DNA of 64,000 nt from Bacterioplanoides pacificum. GTDB lineage: Bacteria > Pseudomonadota > Gammaproteobacteria > Pseudomonadales > Oceanobacteraceae. The notes beneath the pieces were generated by a model. The model searched no databases, had not been told where the DNA came from, and saw only the letters and a list, made by a program, of their open reading frames with translations. Numbering within the stretch: the first letter of the stretch is position 1; each line of letters begins with the position of its first letter. The position numbers and the translations under genes were made by a program. Shown piece after piece: positions 1-9,213 of this stretch. The DNA is taken from NCBI RefSeq assembly GCF_042648445.1, contig NZ_JBHRYB010000005.1, forward strand, positions 744,001 to 808,000. Reading direction: 5' to 3'.

Positions 1-2354
1 ACCATCCAGTAACGGCTGCTTTGAGTAGCGCTCCAGTCCAGCACTCCGCTGTTACCCGAGGAGGCGCCAGACCAGATTTGCTCAACACTATCCAGGTGAA
101 CGCGGGCGTGCTGCTCATCATGAATCAATAACGCCTGCTGAGGTGCTGCCAGCTGCTGATACACATCCTGCAACGCTTCTCCGATCAGTGCCGGGTTCGC
201 ACGAGCCGCTTCAAGACGTTGCTTCAGACGACGCGCCTGTGGCAGACCGCCCAGCTCGTTACCGATATTGGCCGTCAGGTTCAGCGGTGCTGCCGCCAGC
301 GACATCGCCAGTGAGTGTCCGGCACCGGTGATCCCCTGCTCCTTACGCGCTTTGGCGTGGGTTAATAAATCAAGCAGGCGCTGATCTTCATCAAAACGGG
401 CCGCTTCCCAGGTTTGCTGATTCAGGCGACTGAAGTCGGTGGCATTATCGGCCAGCGCCTTGCCGCTCATCACCAAATATCCCTGCAACGCGTTACAGTC
501 GTCCACCGCTCCTTTAATGGTGGCGTACGCACTGAGACTGCCAACCAGAGAGGTCTGGCGCTGCTGTTGTGTCAGGTAGTCGGAACCGGTGACACCCACT
601 TCCGTCCAGGCGTGGGAAAAGAACGGCAGCCAGGTCAGCTGCTCGGCATTCAGCGCGGGCAGATCCAGTAGCAACTGCTGATATAAAATGCCATTGGTGC
701 CGGCCTGATATTCACACACGGGCAGCGCTGCGGTGTGATTGGCGGTCGCTTGTGGCTGCTGAATCTCCGGGCGCACATCCTGCAGTGTCACCTGCGGCAA
801 TATACCGGGGTCGTCATTTTGTGCCTGACGCTGCCTGAGTGCCTCAGCCTGATCAATTACGGCCTGTTTATCATCATCACTCATCGCCTGTAGCAAAGCA
901 TCCAGCTGCTGGCGCTCCAGCCGCAGCACTTCATCATTCAGCTGATTGTCCGGCTTCAGGGTGAAACGCACCCGATGACGATTTTCCAGCAACAACTGGC
1001 GCACGGCATGCTGAATAAAGTCCGGTTGTTGCGCTTTTTGTTTCAGCCTTGCCAGTGCCGGCTCCAGATTCAGCAAACTGACCGGATCGCCATAATGTGT
1101 GGCGGCCGGAATGGCATTAAAAATCAGCTGCAGCCCATAGGGGTAATGGTCACCTCCGATTTCCCGCTGATGCAGCTCCAGCTGGTGCAATGCCGCATCG
1201 ATAATATCCTGCTCAACACCCTGCTCCGCAACTTGCTGCAAGGTGTCCAGCACCAGAGTTTCGAACGCTTCGGCCTGGTGCGGTTCACTGCCTTCCAGAC
1301 CACACATAAAGCTCATTTCACGGTTCGAGTCTTCCAGGCCGCACAGCGGTGATGGCGATCCTCCCAGATCACTCTGCTCCAGCGCCCGGCGTAACGGTGA
1401 AGCACTGTTGTCGAGCAGGACCTGACTGACCAGGTTGGCTTCAAGCTGGGCATCAAGATCGGTGGAATCGCCCAGTAACCAGCCCAGCACATGGTGGGTT
1501 TTGGCACTCAGGTCATCACCATCAACACCATACGCCTGCTCGACCGCAAGCGGCGCCGGGTAACGTTTTTCCGGCTGCACCCGCCATTGTTTATCCTGCC
1601 GTTCAAAGCGCGCCAGCGCCTGATCATCCAGCTTGTGCTGCAATTCAGCCACATCCAGATTGCCAAATGTCATAAAGATGGCGTTCGAGGGATGATAATG
1701 ACTTTTGTAAAACGCCAGCAATTGCTCATAACTCAGATCGGTAATGGCTGCCGGCTCGCCGCCGCTGTTGTAGTGGTACGTGGTGGTTGGAAACAGATAA
1801 CCGGAGATCCCCTGCCACAGCTGGCTGACCGGTGACGACATGGCGCCTTTCATTTCGTTGAATACAACGCCTTTAAATTCCAGTTCTGAGTCGGCGTTCG
1901 CGGCGTCGGAAAATTCGACCCGATGCCCCTCCTGGGCGAAGTCGAGTGGATCAAGGCGGGAAAAAAACACCGCATCCAGATACACATCGAGCAGATTGTT
2001 AAAGTCCTTGTCGTTCTGGGAAGCAAACGGGTAAGCCGTCCAGTCAGAACTGGTCATGGCATTCATAAAAGTATTCAGCGAACGCCGCGTCATCATAAAA
2101 AACGGGTCTCGCACCGGGTACTTGTCACTGCCGCATAACGCGGTATGTTCAAGAATATGCGCAACACCGGTGGAGTCTTGTGGCATGGTGCGTAATGCAA
2201 CCAGAAAGGCTTTTTCGTCGTGATCACTGGCCAGGTGGTAATGCACTGCTCCGGTTTTAATGTGTTCAAAATGATGCACCGTCAGGTTCAGTGACTCCAC
2301 CTCTGTGGATCCGCAGTGGCGGAAAGCCGCGTGGGCCAGATTGTGTTCAGACAT
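1..2354 (-). CDS. Presequence protease-like M16C zinc metallopeptidase (3' end cut by window)
   Basis: About 784 N-terminal residues are visible; the frame is open to base 1, so the C-terminus lies outside. The inverted zinc motif HILEH is at residues 66-70 (His66, His70 ligands, Glu69 general base). The third ligand is expected at Glu167 in FNEMKG, the same spacing of about 101 residues as in human PreP. The motif context HILEHTALCGS and length (family about 970 residues) point to the PreP/M16C group rather than pitrilysin. Such enzymes degrade short unstructured peptides in a closed chamber. The ATG at 2352-2354 starts MSEHNLAHAA. The gene is divergent from the aminotransferase, with about 75 bases between starts. 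Family sure, exact substrate unknown. Confidence 0.9.
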   Translation of the reverse strand, partial: MSEHNLAHAAFRHCGSTEVESLNLTVHHFEHIKTGAVHYHLASDHDEKAFLVALRTMPQDSTGVAHILEHTALCGSDKYPVRDPFFMMTRRSLNTFMNAMTSSDWTAYPFASQNDKDFNNLLDVYLDAVFFSRLDPLDFAQEGHRVEFSDAANADSELEFKGVVFNEMKGAMSSPVSQLWQGISGYLFPTTTYHYNSGGEPAAITDLSYEQLLAFYKSHYHPSNAIFMTFGNLDVAELQHKLDDQALARFERQDKQWRVQPEKRYPAPLAVEQAYGVDGDDLSAKTHHVLGWLLGDSTDLDAQLEANLVSQVLLDNSASPLRRALEQSDLGGSPSPLCGLEDSNREMSFMCGLEGSEPHQAEAFETLVLDTLQQVAEQGVEQDIIDAALHQLELHQREIGGDHYPYGLQLIFNAIPAATHYGDPVSLLNLEPALARLKQKAQQPDFIQHAVRQLLLENRHRVRFTLKPDNQLNDEVLRLERQQLDALLQAMSDDDKQAVIDQAEALRQRQAQNDDPGILPQVTLQDVRPEIQQPQATANHTAALPVCEYQAGTNGILYQQLLLDLPALNAEQLTWLPFFSHAWTEVGVTGSDYLTQQQRQTSLVGSLSAYATIKGAVDDCNALQGYLVMSGKALADNATDFSRLNQQTWEAARFDEDQRLLDLLTHAKARKEQGITGAGHSLAMSLAAAPLNLTANIGNELGGLPQARRLKQRLEAARANPALIGEALQDVYQQLAAPQQALLIHDEQHARVHLDSVEQIWSGASSGNSGVLDWSATQSSRYWM

Positions 2355-2429
2355 AATTCCTCTATCTGTTTACGACAAAATTTCCGCTATCTTAGCAGAA
2401 GGCAAAGCTTAACCATAAAGGACCCTACT

Positions 2430-3578
2430 ATGACCCAGGCAAATTATGACTGGCGCGCCGAGTTCCCGGTGAATGACGAATGTATGTACCTGAATCACGC
2501 CGCCGTGGCTCCCTGGCCGGAGTCAGCGCGCAAGGCGGTGATGCAATTTGCCAGTGAAAACGTCGCCCTGGGCGCCAGCCATTACCCCGAATGGCTAAAA
2601 ACAGAGACTCGTTTAAAGCAACAATTACAGCAGCTGATCGATGCCCCGAACGACTCGGTCGCACTGGTTAAAAACACTTCGGAGGCGCTGTCGTTTGTCG
2701 CCATGGGACTCGACTGGCAAGCCGGTGATGTGGTGGTTATCTCCGATCAGGAATTTCCCAGCAACCGCATCGTCTGGGAGGCATTAAAAGCACGGGGCGT
2801 CCGTGTCATCGAAGTCGCCTTACCCTGGCAGGATCCGGAATCGCTGTTATTACAGGCCATCGCAGAAAAGCCGCGTCTGGTCTCGGTCAGCGCAGTACAG
2901 TATGCCAGCGGCCTGCGACTCGACATTAACCGCATCGGCGCAGCCTGCCGCCAGCACGGCTGTCTGTTTTGTGTGGACGCCATCCAGGCAGTCGGCGCGC
3001 AACCGTTTTCAGTGCGCGACAGCCAGTGCGATTTCGCGATGGCCGATGGCCACAAGTGGTTATTAGGGCCGGAAGGGCTGGGATTTTTTTATGTCCGCCC
3101 GGAAGTTATGGAACAATTGCAGATTCAGGAATATGGCTGGCATATGGTGGAAGATGCCGGTAACTACGACAATCACGACTGGCAACCCGCTGCCGGTGCG
3201 CGGCGATTCGAATGTGGCAGTCCGAATATGCTGGCGGCTCATGCACTGAGCGCCAGTTGCGATTTGTTATTAAACGTTGGTATGGCGCGGGTGGAAGCCG
3301 CCATCGCCGAACGCATTGATTATTTACAACAGGGGCTGGAGCAACTCAATGCCACGCTGCTTAATCCTCGTCTGAGCGAACGTCGCAGCGGCATCCTGAC
3401 GTTTCACTTTATGGGTTGTGACAGCCAGGCGCTGCACAGAATGCTGATGCAAAGCGGGGTGATTTGCGCTAACCGTGGCGGTGGCATTCGCTTTTCGCCA
3501 CACTTTCACACACCGCAGGAAGTACTGGACGATGCTCTGGAGGCGGTCGCCGGAATCGTCGATATACTGCAACGCTAA
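2430..3578 (+). CDS. Class V aminotransferase-fold PLP enzyme
   Basis: 382 residues from the ATG at 2430, which has AAAGGA seven bases upstream; an in-frame ATG at 2316 would run through the divergent promoter and is not preferred. The PLP lysine is Lys209 in ADGHKWLLGPEG, and Asp183 in CVDAIQ is the expected pyridine-nitrogen partner. The fold matches the NifS/CsdA/isopenicillin-epimerase group. No cysteine is seen in the C-terminal region where desulfurases carry their catalytic Cys (VICANRGGGIRFSPH), so a cysteine desulfurase role is unlikely. The substrate cannot be told from sequence. Convergent with pilZ. Confidence 0.85.
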   Translation: MTQANYDWRAEFPVNDECMYLNHAAVAPWPESARKAVMQFASENVALGASHYPEWLKTETRLKQQLQQLIDAPNDSVALVKNTSEALSFVAMGLDWQAGDVVVISDQEFPSNRIVWEALKARGVRVIEVALPWQDPESLLLQAIAEKPRLVSVSAVQYASGLRLDINRIGAACRQHGCLFCVDAIQAVGAQPFSVRDSQCDFAMADGHKWLLGPEGLGFFYVRPEVMEQLQIQEYGWHMVEDAGNYDNHDWQPAAGARRFECGSPNMLAAHALSASCDLLLNVGMARVEAAIAERIDYLQQGLEQLNATLLNPRLSERRSGILTFHFMGCDSQALHRMLMQSGVICANRGGGIRFSPHFHTPQEVLDDALEAVAGIVDILQR

Positions 3579-3592
3579 TTTCAATCCTTTTT

Positions 3593-3627
3593 TGTAATAC
3601 AACCCACTCTGCCCGGGTTGTATTACA
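3593..3627. repeat. 13-bp perfect inverted repeat between convergent genes
   Basis: Arms at 3593-3605 and 3615-3627 are perfect reverse complements (TGTAATACAACCC) around a 9-base loop. It lies between the convergent stops of the aminotransferase and pilZ. Neither strand has a T-run right after the stem, so it is not a textbook intrinsic terminator, though it could protect or process both 3' ends. Confidence 0.55.
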
Positions 3628-3636
3628 TGCTGCGTG

Positions 3637-3984
3637 TTACATAGTGTGGGTAACGCGATCGGATTTTAATGCGCCGGCGAGAAAGGTTTCGATTTTGTTG
3701 CGGGCAATATTGTCATCGCCGGTGAATTGCACACCAATGCCCGCCACTTTATTCCCCTGAGCCCCTTTGGGCGTGACCCAGATGACTTTACCGGCCACCG
3801 GGATCTTTTCCGGCTCATCCATCAGTTTCAGCAACATAAACACTTCATCGCCTAACTGATATTGCTTATTGGTTGGGATAAACAGGCCACCGTCGGTAAT
3901 AAACGGCATATAGGCTGCGTACAGCACGGATTTGTCTTTAATTGTCAGCGACAGAATACCGCTACGACCACCCATCGGGTTCAT
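3637..3984 (-). CDS. pilZ: PilZ-domain protein (type IV pilus assembly type)
   Basis: 115 residues, one PilZ domain. It is the last gene of the fab-holB run, exactly where Pseudomonas has pilZ after holB, and has the same short single-domain form. The canonical c-di-GMP motifs (RxxxR and DxSxxG) are not apparent: the N-terminus reads GGRSGILSLTIKDKS. This fits classical PilZ, which acts with PilB/FimX in type IV pilus biogenesis without binding c-di-GMP itself. AGGAG lies five bases before the ATG at 3982-3984. No other pilus gene is in the window. Confidence 0.85.
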   Translation of the reverse strand: MNPMGGRSGILSLTIKDKSVLYAAYMPFITDGGLFIPTNKQYQLGDEVFMLLKLMDEPEKIPVAGKVIWVTPKGAQGNKVAGIGVQFTGDDNIARNKIETFLAGALKSDRVTHTM

Positions 3985-4002
3985 GTTTACTCCTGAACAT
4001 TG

Positions 4003-5016
4003 TTATTGCGCCTGGGTCTTTGATGGTATCAGCGCCTGGCGCCAGTCGAGCATCAGAGACTCTATCAACAGCTGCTTATTATAATGAGATACACCAGAGA
4101 ACAGATTGCCCTGCACCTCCATCACTTTGCGCTGCAAGGTTATCAGCTTTGACCGATCCAGGGTAGCACCAGCCAATACCTGAGGCAGCAGATTGCCATA
4201 GCGCAACTGTTGCTCGTCAACCCCCAGACTGACCTTAAGCGCATCGCTCAGCACCAGATCCAGCCAGCTGATCACATCGGTAATTTCGAGTTTACTCCAG
4301 CCAGCAACCAGTGTTTCCAATGGCATAAGCGCCATACTCCACTGGCGGAATTGCTCCAGCCATTGCTGTTGCTGCTGCCCCAGCTGCTGTTCCAGCCAGG
4401 TCCGCGCTCTGAGCGGCGCTCCGGGATTAAAGCGCAGCGCCAGCTGTGCCTGGTCGGTCGCAATCCCCTGCTGCTGCAACCAGGCCAAAGCCTGAGCCGC
4501 ATCCGGGGGCTGCAGCTGCAAACGCTGGCAACGACTGCGTATAGTGGGCAACACTGAGCCAAATCGTTCCGCCTCAAGCAATAAAAAGCTTTCTCCGGCC
4601 GGTTCTTCCAGTGTTTTCAGCAAGGCATTGGCGGCGTTGGTATTCATCACTTCAACCGGGCGGATAATGACCAGCTGACAGCGGCTAATTTGAGGTGTTT
4701 GCGCCAGAAAATCATTCACTTGGCGGATACTGTCAATGCGTATCTGCCGGCTGTTGTCTTGCGGCTGACACAGCATAAAGTCCGGATGGCTGCCCGCCTG
4801 CCACAACTGGCAGGAGTGACACTGACCGCAAGCCACCGGGCTGTCGTTAGTCTCGGCCTCAGTGCACAACAACCACTGAGCCACAGAGCGACTGAGCTGG
4901 TGCTTGCCAATACCAGCGATACCGGTGAACATCAGTGCATGTGGCAATCCCTGCTGTTGCTGGCGCTTAACCAGTTCATCCCACACAGGCTGCTGCCAGG
5001 GTAACAGCGCGCTCAT
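4003..5016 (-). CDS. holB: DNA polymerase III delta' subunit
   Basis: 337 residues, clamp-loader AAA+ fold. Delta' acts in the gamma complex that loads the beta clamp. The P-loop region reads GIAGIGKHQL: the lysine is kept but the next Ser/Thr is missing, as expected of a delta' that does not hydrolyse ATP. A zinc module is visible in CGQCHSCQLW plus the upstream Cys of LLCTE. The ATG overlaps the tmk stop (ATGA), which suggests translational coupling. Same order as tmk-holB-pilZ in Pseudomonas. Confidence 0.95.
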   Translation of the reverse strand: MSALLPWQQPVWDELVKRQQQQGLPHALMFTGIAGIGKHQLSRSVAQWLLCTEAETNDSPVACGQCHSCQLWQAGSHPDFMLCQPQDNSRQIRIDSIRQVNDFLAQTPQISRCQLVIIRPVEVMNTNAANALLKTLEEPAGESFLLLEAERFGSVLPTIRSRCQRLQLQPPDAAQALAWLQQQGIATDQAQLALRFNPGAPLRARTWLEQQLGQQQQQWLEQFRQWSMALMPLETLVAGWSKLEITDVISWLDLVLSDALKVSLGVDEQQLRYGNLLPQVLAGATLDRSKLITLQRKVMEVQGNLFSGVSHYNKQLLIESLMLDWRQALIPSKTQAQ

Positions 5017-5666
5017 GACAGCTCCGGCAACAACGGCGTTAACGCGGCTAACAGCGCCGACTGCACCTGATCGAGTGACACCGAGGCATCAATCCGGCGG
5101 AACCTCGATTCACTGGCGGCCAGCTGTGCAAAACCCCGATACACCCGCTCAAAAAAGGCCTGCTGTTCGGTTTCAAAACGATCGATGGCTTCACCGGCCG
5201 TCGCTGCCCGGCCACGCGCACGCGCCATTCCGACACTCACCGGGGCATCCAGCCAGAAGGTGCAATCCGGTTCCAGCTGTTGCTGCACCAGAGTTTTCAG
5301 CTGCTGAATCAGCTCCAGCGATAAGCCACGGCCAAACCCCTGATAGGCAATGGTTGAGTCGGTAAAACGATCACACAATACCCACTGGCCTTGCGCGAGG
5401 GCGGGCTTGATCAACGCCTCCAGGTGCTGCGCCCGGGCAGCAAACACCAGCAATAACTCGGTCATATCCGACATCGTTTCCTGATGATGTGCCTTCAGTA
5501 ACTGATTGCGAATGGTTTCGGCAATATCGGTACCGCCCGGCTCACGGGTGACCAGCACATCGACACCCTGCTGTTGCAGCCACTCTGCCACAAAACGGAT
5601 ATTGGTCGATTTGCCAACACCTTCGCCGCCTTCAAAGGTGATAAAGCGGCCGCAATACTGATTCAT
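5013..5666 (-). CDS. tmk: Thymidylate kinase
   Basis: 217 residues. Phosphorylates dTMP to dTDP. The P-loop GGEGVGKST is near the N-terminus (residues 13-21), the DR motif is in CDRFTDST, and the arginine-rich lid lies around residues 145-155 (ARARGRAA). Length is typical for the bacterial enzyme (about 210). It sits between mltG and holB in the conserved order and overlaps holB by four bases. Confidence 0.96.
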   Translation of the reverse strand: MNQYCGRFITFEGGEGVGKSTNIRFVAEWLQQQGVDVLVTREPGGTDIAETIRNQLLKAHHQETMSDMTELLLVFAARAQHLEALIKPALAQGQWVLCDRFTDSTIAYQGFGRGLSLELIQQLKTLVQQQLEPDCTFWLDAPVSVGMARARGRAATAGEAIDRFETEQQAFFERVYRGFAQLAASESRFRRIDASVSLDQVQSALLAALTPLLPELS

Positions 5667-5678
5667 AGTTGTCTCTTA

Positions 5679-6689
5679 TCAATTCTCTGGAGGTGCTGAA
5701 CGGTACGTTTCTTTACGACGGTTGATCTGATATTGGCGTACCGCTTTATTGTGTTCTTTCAGAGTGGAGGAAAAATAATGACTGCCATCCCCTTTGGCGA
5801 CAAAATACAGTTCTTCCCCGTCCTGCGGGTGTAATGCCGCATCGATGGCTGCACGACCGGCAAACGCAATCGGACTCGGTGGCAGACCCTTGTGGCGATA
5901 GGTGTTATAGCGGTTACTGCGGTCGCGCAGGTGCTTCTTACGCAGATTGCCGTCAAACGAATCGCCCAGGCCATAAATCACTGTCGGGTCGGTCTCCATC
6001 CGCATATTACGCTCCAGCCGGCGCACAAAGACGCCTGCAATTTTCGGCCGCTCATGACCAACACCGGTCTCTTTTTCGACGATGGAAGCCATAATCAGAG
6101 CCTCGTAGGGCGTCTGATACGGCAGCTTATGCTGGCGCTGTTGCCAGGCTTGCTGCAGATTGTCCTGCATACGCTGATGCGCCTGTTTCAGAATACGGCT
6201 GACCGACTCACCACTGTGGTAAATATAGGTGTCCGGGTACAACCAGCCTTCCGGATTGCCGTGAATTCCCAGCACCCTGGCAATCTGGTTGCGAGTCAGT
6301 GGTGCCACATCCTGCTTCAGGCGAGGCGCCTGTTGTAACGTTTGAATAGCCTCACGCAGAGTCGTGCCTTCGATAAAACTCAGGCGATAACTGACTGGCC
6401 GTGCCTCTGCCAGAAAAGCCAACAACTGCGGGCCCGTAAGGCGCGGCGGGATATCAAATTCGCCGACCCGCAACACCTGCTGCTTACCGAGCAAACGGGC
6501 CTGAACTTTTAACAACAAGGCCGAAGGCAACCAGCCATCGGCCTGCCAGCGTTGCGCCATAGCGGTCAGACTGGCACCCGGGCGAATATCAACCCGCACC
6601 GCTTGTTCATTGTGGCTGGGTAACGTCCAGAGATACCCGGCGCCCAGCAGTGTTAACAGAACCAACAACAATGCTGCGGTCTTTTTCAT
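5679..6689 (-). CDS. mltG: Endolytic murein transglycosylase MltG
   Basis: 336 residues. A single N-terminal membrane segment (about residues 4-24) anchors the YceG-like domain in the periplasm, where MltG cuts nascent peptidoglycan and sets glycan chain length. The catalytic glutamate lies in ASIVEKETGVGHER. The end of the domain (HKGLPPSPIAFAGRAAIDAA) is fully family-like. The ATG overlaps the pabC stop by four bases, as in the conserved pabC-mltG-tmk order. Confidence 0.95.
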   Translation of the reverse strand: MKKTAALLLVLLTLLGAGYLWTLPSHNEQAVRVDIRPGASLTAMAQRWQADGWLPSALLLKVQARLLGKQQVLRVGEFDIPPRLTGPQLLAFLAEARPVSYRLSFIEGTTLREAIQTLQQAPRLKQDVAPLTRNQIARVLGIHGNPEGWLYPDTYIYHSGESVSRILKQAHQRMQDNLQQAWQQRQHKLPYQTPYEALIMASIVEKETGVGHERPKIAGVFVRRLERNMRMETDPTVIYGLGDSFDGNLRKKHLRDRSNRYNTYRHKGLPPSPIAFAGRAAIDAALHPQDGEELYFVAKGDGSHYFSSTLKEHNKAVRQYQINRRKETYRSAPPEN

Positions 6690-7609
6690 GCAATATTCCC
6701 TGACGCGTTAACAAAAACACTCTGCAGCCGATGTTGCAGGCGTTGACATAATAACTGTGTGGCCACCTGTCCCGGGCCACTGAAGGTATGCTGATCCAGC
6801 TGACCACAAACACTGAAACCATTCAGCGTATTGCTGAATAACAACCCATCCGCCCGGTAAAGCCGCGGCAAGTCTATCTGTCCTTCCGTCACCCTAACCC
6901 CCAGTGCCGCAGCTTCGTTAAACAACCAGCGCCGCACCACGCCATTCACTCCGGCAACCTCCAGCAAAGGAGTCACCAGCGTCTGATCTTCCAGCAGGTA
7001 GAGATTCGACATGCAGCCTTCGACAACATCACCGTCACTACTCAGCATCAGACTTTCTTGCCAGCCAGGCTGAAACTGAGCGCGAGCCAGCACCTGCTCC
7101 AGCCGGTTCAGGTGTTTAATACCGGCCAGCAGCGGCTGTGATGCCAGGCGGACAGGATTAATACCCGCCGTTACCGGCTGCTCCGGACTCAGCCAGACTG
7201 GCGCCGGTCGCAACAAAACCGTGAAATTGGCGGGCTGCTGTGGCTGTTTTGCATAACCGCGGGCGATATTCGATCCCGCCAGATCATTAGCACAACGGCT
7301 GATTAACAGTTTCAGCTGCACTCCATCAGCGTAGGCTGGCTGTTCAGCCAGCTGCTGTAGCGCTGACAAGTCCATCAAATCGTGCCAGGCCTGCTGGCAG
7401 CGCTGAAACGTATCAATCGGGAAGTCCAGTTGTACCAGACCCCGCAGCAAACGTTGCCAGTGCAGAGCTAACAGTGGTGCCTGCAAATCCCGGTTCAGCC
7501 GGATGGTTTCAAATAAGCCATCACCAAATTCCGCACCACGATCCGGCACCGGCGGTTGTTGTTGCCAGCCCGTTTCCTGCCAGTACCAGCGTACTACCGG
7601 CTCAGCCAT
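6686..7609 (-). CDS. pabC: Aminodeoxychorismate lyase
   Basis: 307 residues from the ATG at 7607-7609; an adjacent TTG codon upstream is less likely. A fold-type IV PLP enzyme that turns 4-amino-4-deoxychorismate into p-aminobenzoate and pyruvate for folate. The PLP lysine is in LAGIKHLNRLEQVLAR, and the phosphate-binding region is in SDGDVVEGCMSNLYLL. The start overlaps the fabF stop, as is common in this operon. D-amino-acid or branched-chain aminotransferases share the fold, but the location favours PabC. Confidence 0.92.
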   Translation of the reverse strand: MAEPVVRWYWQETGWQQQPPVPDRGAEFGDGLFETIRLNRDLQAPLLALHWQRLLRGLVQLDFPIDTFQRCQQAWHDLMDLSALQQLAEQPAYADGVQLKLLISRCANDLAGSNIARGYAKQPQQPANFTVLLRPAPVWLSPEQPVTAGINPVRLASQPLLAGIKHLNRLEQVLARAQFQPGWQESLMLSSDGDVVEGCMSNLYLLEDQTLVTPLLEVAGVNGVVRRWLFNEAAALGVRVTEGQIDLPRLYRADGLLFSNTLNGFSVCGQLDQHTFSGPGQVATQLLCQRLQHRLQSVFVNASGNIA

Positions 7610-8843
7610 CAAAGCGGGTCAGCACCAGACTGCCATTAGTACCGCCAAACCCAAACGAGTTAGAAATCGCGGCCTTCAGCGATACTTTACGGGCCTGATG
7701 AGGCACGTAATCCAGATCGCAGCCTTCGTCCGGGTTATCGAGGTTAATCGTTGGCGGTACGATGCCATCACGCAACGCCAGCACCGTAATCATCGCCTCC
7801 AGTGCACCGGCAGCACCTAATAAATGGCCGGTCATGGATTTTGTCGACGACACTAACAGCGACTGTGCGTGGTCACCAAACACCGCCTTAATGGCATTGG
7901 TTTCGGCGATATCTCCCACCTGCGTTGATGTACCGTGGGCGTTGATATAACCAATTTCTTCCGCCGTCAGCCCGGCATCACGAATCGCATTTGCCATCGC
8001 AACCTGAGCGCCACTGCCGTCTTCCGGTGGCGAGGTGATATGGTGGGCATCGTCGGACATTCCCAGTCCGGCCACTTCAGCGTAAATGGTTGCACCGCGG
8101 GCCTGTGCGTGCTCCAGCGACTCCAGCACCAGAATCGCAGCACCGTCTCCCAGCACAAAGCCATCACGGTCTTTATCCCAGGGGCGGCTGGCCTTCTGCG
8201 GCTCATCATTACGGGTACTCATCGCCCGGGCCGCCGCAAATCCGGCCATACCCAGCGGCGAAGAGCCACATTCAGCACCACCGGCTACCATGACATCGGC
8301 GTCGCCATAAGCGATAGTCCGGGCTGCATAACCAATATTATGTGTCCCTGTGGTGCAGGCGGTGGTGATAGCAAAGTTTGGCCCTTGCAAACCATGACGA
8401 ATGGCAATATTGCCAGCCGCCATATTCACAACTGAGCCGGGAACCAGAAACGGCGACACACGTCGTGGTCCGCTTTTACTCAACTGGGCATGATTATTTT
8501 CGATCATCTGCAGGCCACCAATGCCGGAGCCAACAGCCACCCCAACACGGGTCTTATCGAGCGATTCAGGGAAAGCCGCATCATTGATAGCTTCCTCCGC
8601 AGCGACCATGGCATATTGCAAGAAAAGGTCTATTTTGCGGGCTTCTTTGGCGGTCATTACCGCGCTGACATCAAAATCTTTTACCGCGCCGACAATTTGT
8701 GTGGCATAACCTTCGGCATCAAAATGCTCCACTTTGCCGATCCCGCTTTTGCCGGCACAAATCGCCGCCCAGCTATCCGTTACATTCAGAGCCAATGGGT
8801 TAACCGTACCCATCCCGGTAATTACAACGCGTCGTTTGCTCAT
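7602..8843 (-). CDS. fabF: 3-oxoacyl-ACP synthase II
   Basis: 413 residues from the ATG at 8841-8843, which aligns with the usual MSKRRVV start; an in-frame GTG four codons upstream (8853-8855) is an alternative. Condensing enzyme for fatty acid elongation. Cys163 sits in TACTTGTHNIG, and the two histidines are in NAHGTST and TGHLLGAAG, giving a complete Cys-His-His triad. Downstream of acpP, with an intrinsic-terminator-like hairpin between them. Confidence 0.96.
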   Translation of the reverse strand: MSKRRVVITGMGTVNPLALNVTDSWAAICAGKSGIGKVEHFDAEGYATQIVGAVKDFDVSAVMTAKEARKIDLFLQYAMVAAEEAINDAAFPESLDKTRVGVAVGSGIGGLQMIENNHAQLSKSGPRRVSPFLVPGSVVNMAAGNIAIRHGLQGPNFAITTACTTGTHNIGYAARTIAYGDADVMVAGGAECGSSPLGMAGFAAARAMSTRNDEPQKASRPWDKDRDGFVLGDGAAILVLESLEHAQARGATIYAEVAGLGMSDDAHHITSPPEDGSGAQVAMANAIRDAGLTAEEIGYINAHGTSTQVGDIAETNAIKAVFGDHAQSLLVSSTKSMTGHLLGAAGALEAMITVLALRDGIVPPTINLDNPDEGCDLDYVPHQARKVSLKAAISNSFGFGGTNGSLVLTRFDG

Positions 8844-8885
8844 AGTCCTGTTCACTTAAATTCTGGCTTGCCGAAAAACCATAGG

Positions 8886-8918
8886 CACAAAAAAAGCCGC
8901 GTCCGAAGAGGCGGCTTT
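8886..8918 (-). terminator. Intrinsic terminator/attenuator between acpP and fabF
   Basis: On the minus strand GAAAGCCGC and GCGGCTTT pair as an 8-bp GC-rich stem (arms at 8893-8900 and 8911-8918), followed by a run of seven T. It follows the acpP stop by about 16 bases. Because fabF continues in the same direction, it probably ends most acpP transcripts and lets some read through. Confidence 0.85.
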
Positions 8919-8933
8919 CAGACATTGCGAATC

Positions 8934-9167
8934 TTACAGATTGGCAATGATGTAGTCGATGGCTTCCTGAACGGTAGTCAGCTTCTCTGCATCTTCATCA
9001 GGAATTTCAGTCTCAAATTCCTCTTCCAGAGCCATAACCAGCTCAACTGTATCCAGAGAGTCAGCACCCAGGTCATCAACAAAAGAAGACGCTGCTTTTA
9101 CATCTTCCTCTTTAACACCCAGTTGCTCACATACGATTTTTTTTACACGTTCTTCAATGTTACTCAT
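8934..9167 (-). CDS. acpP: Acyl carrier protein
   Basis: 77 residues, strongly acidic. Ser37 in GADSLDTVEL is the 4'-phosphopantetheine site. Carries acyl chains for FabD, FabG and FabF, all encoded beside it. An SD-like TAGGAAAA lies upstream of the ATG at 9165-9167. The hairpin just after the stop would give abundant short acpP messages. Confidence 0.98.
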   Translation of the reverse strand: MSNIEERVKKIVCEQLGVKEEDVKAASSFVDDLGADSLDTVELVMALEEEFETEIPDEDAEKLTTVQEAIDYIIANL

Positions 9168-9213
9168 GGTTTTTTCCTACCGTTTGTTAACTCTAATGGC
9201 CAGTAACTGACCC

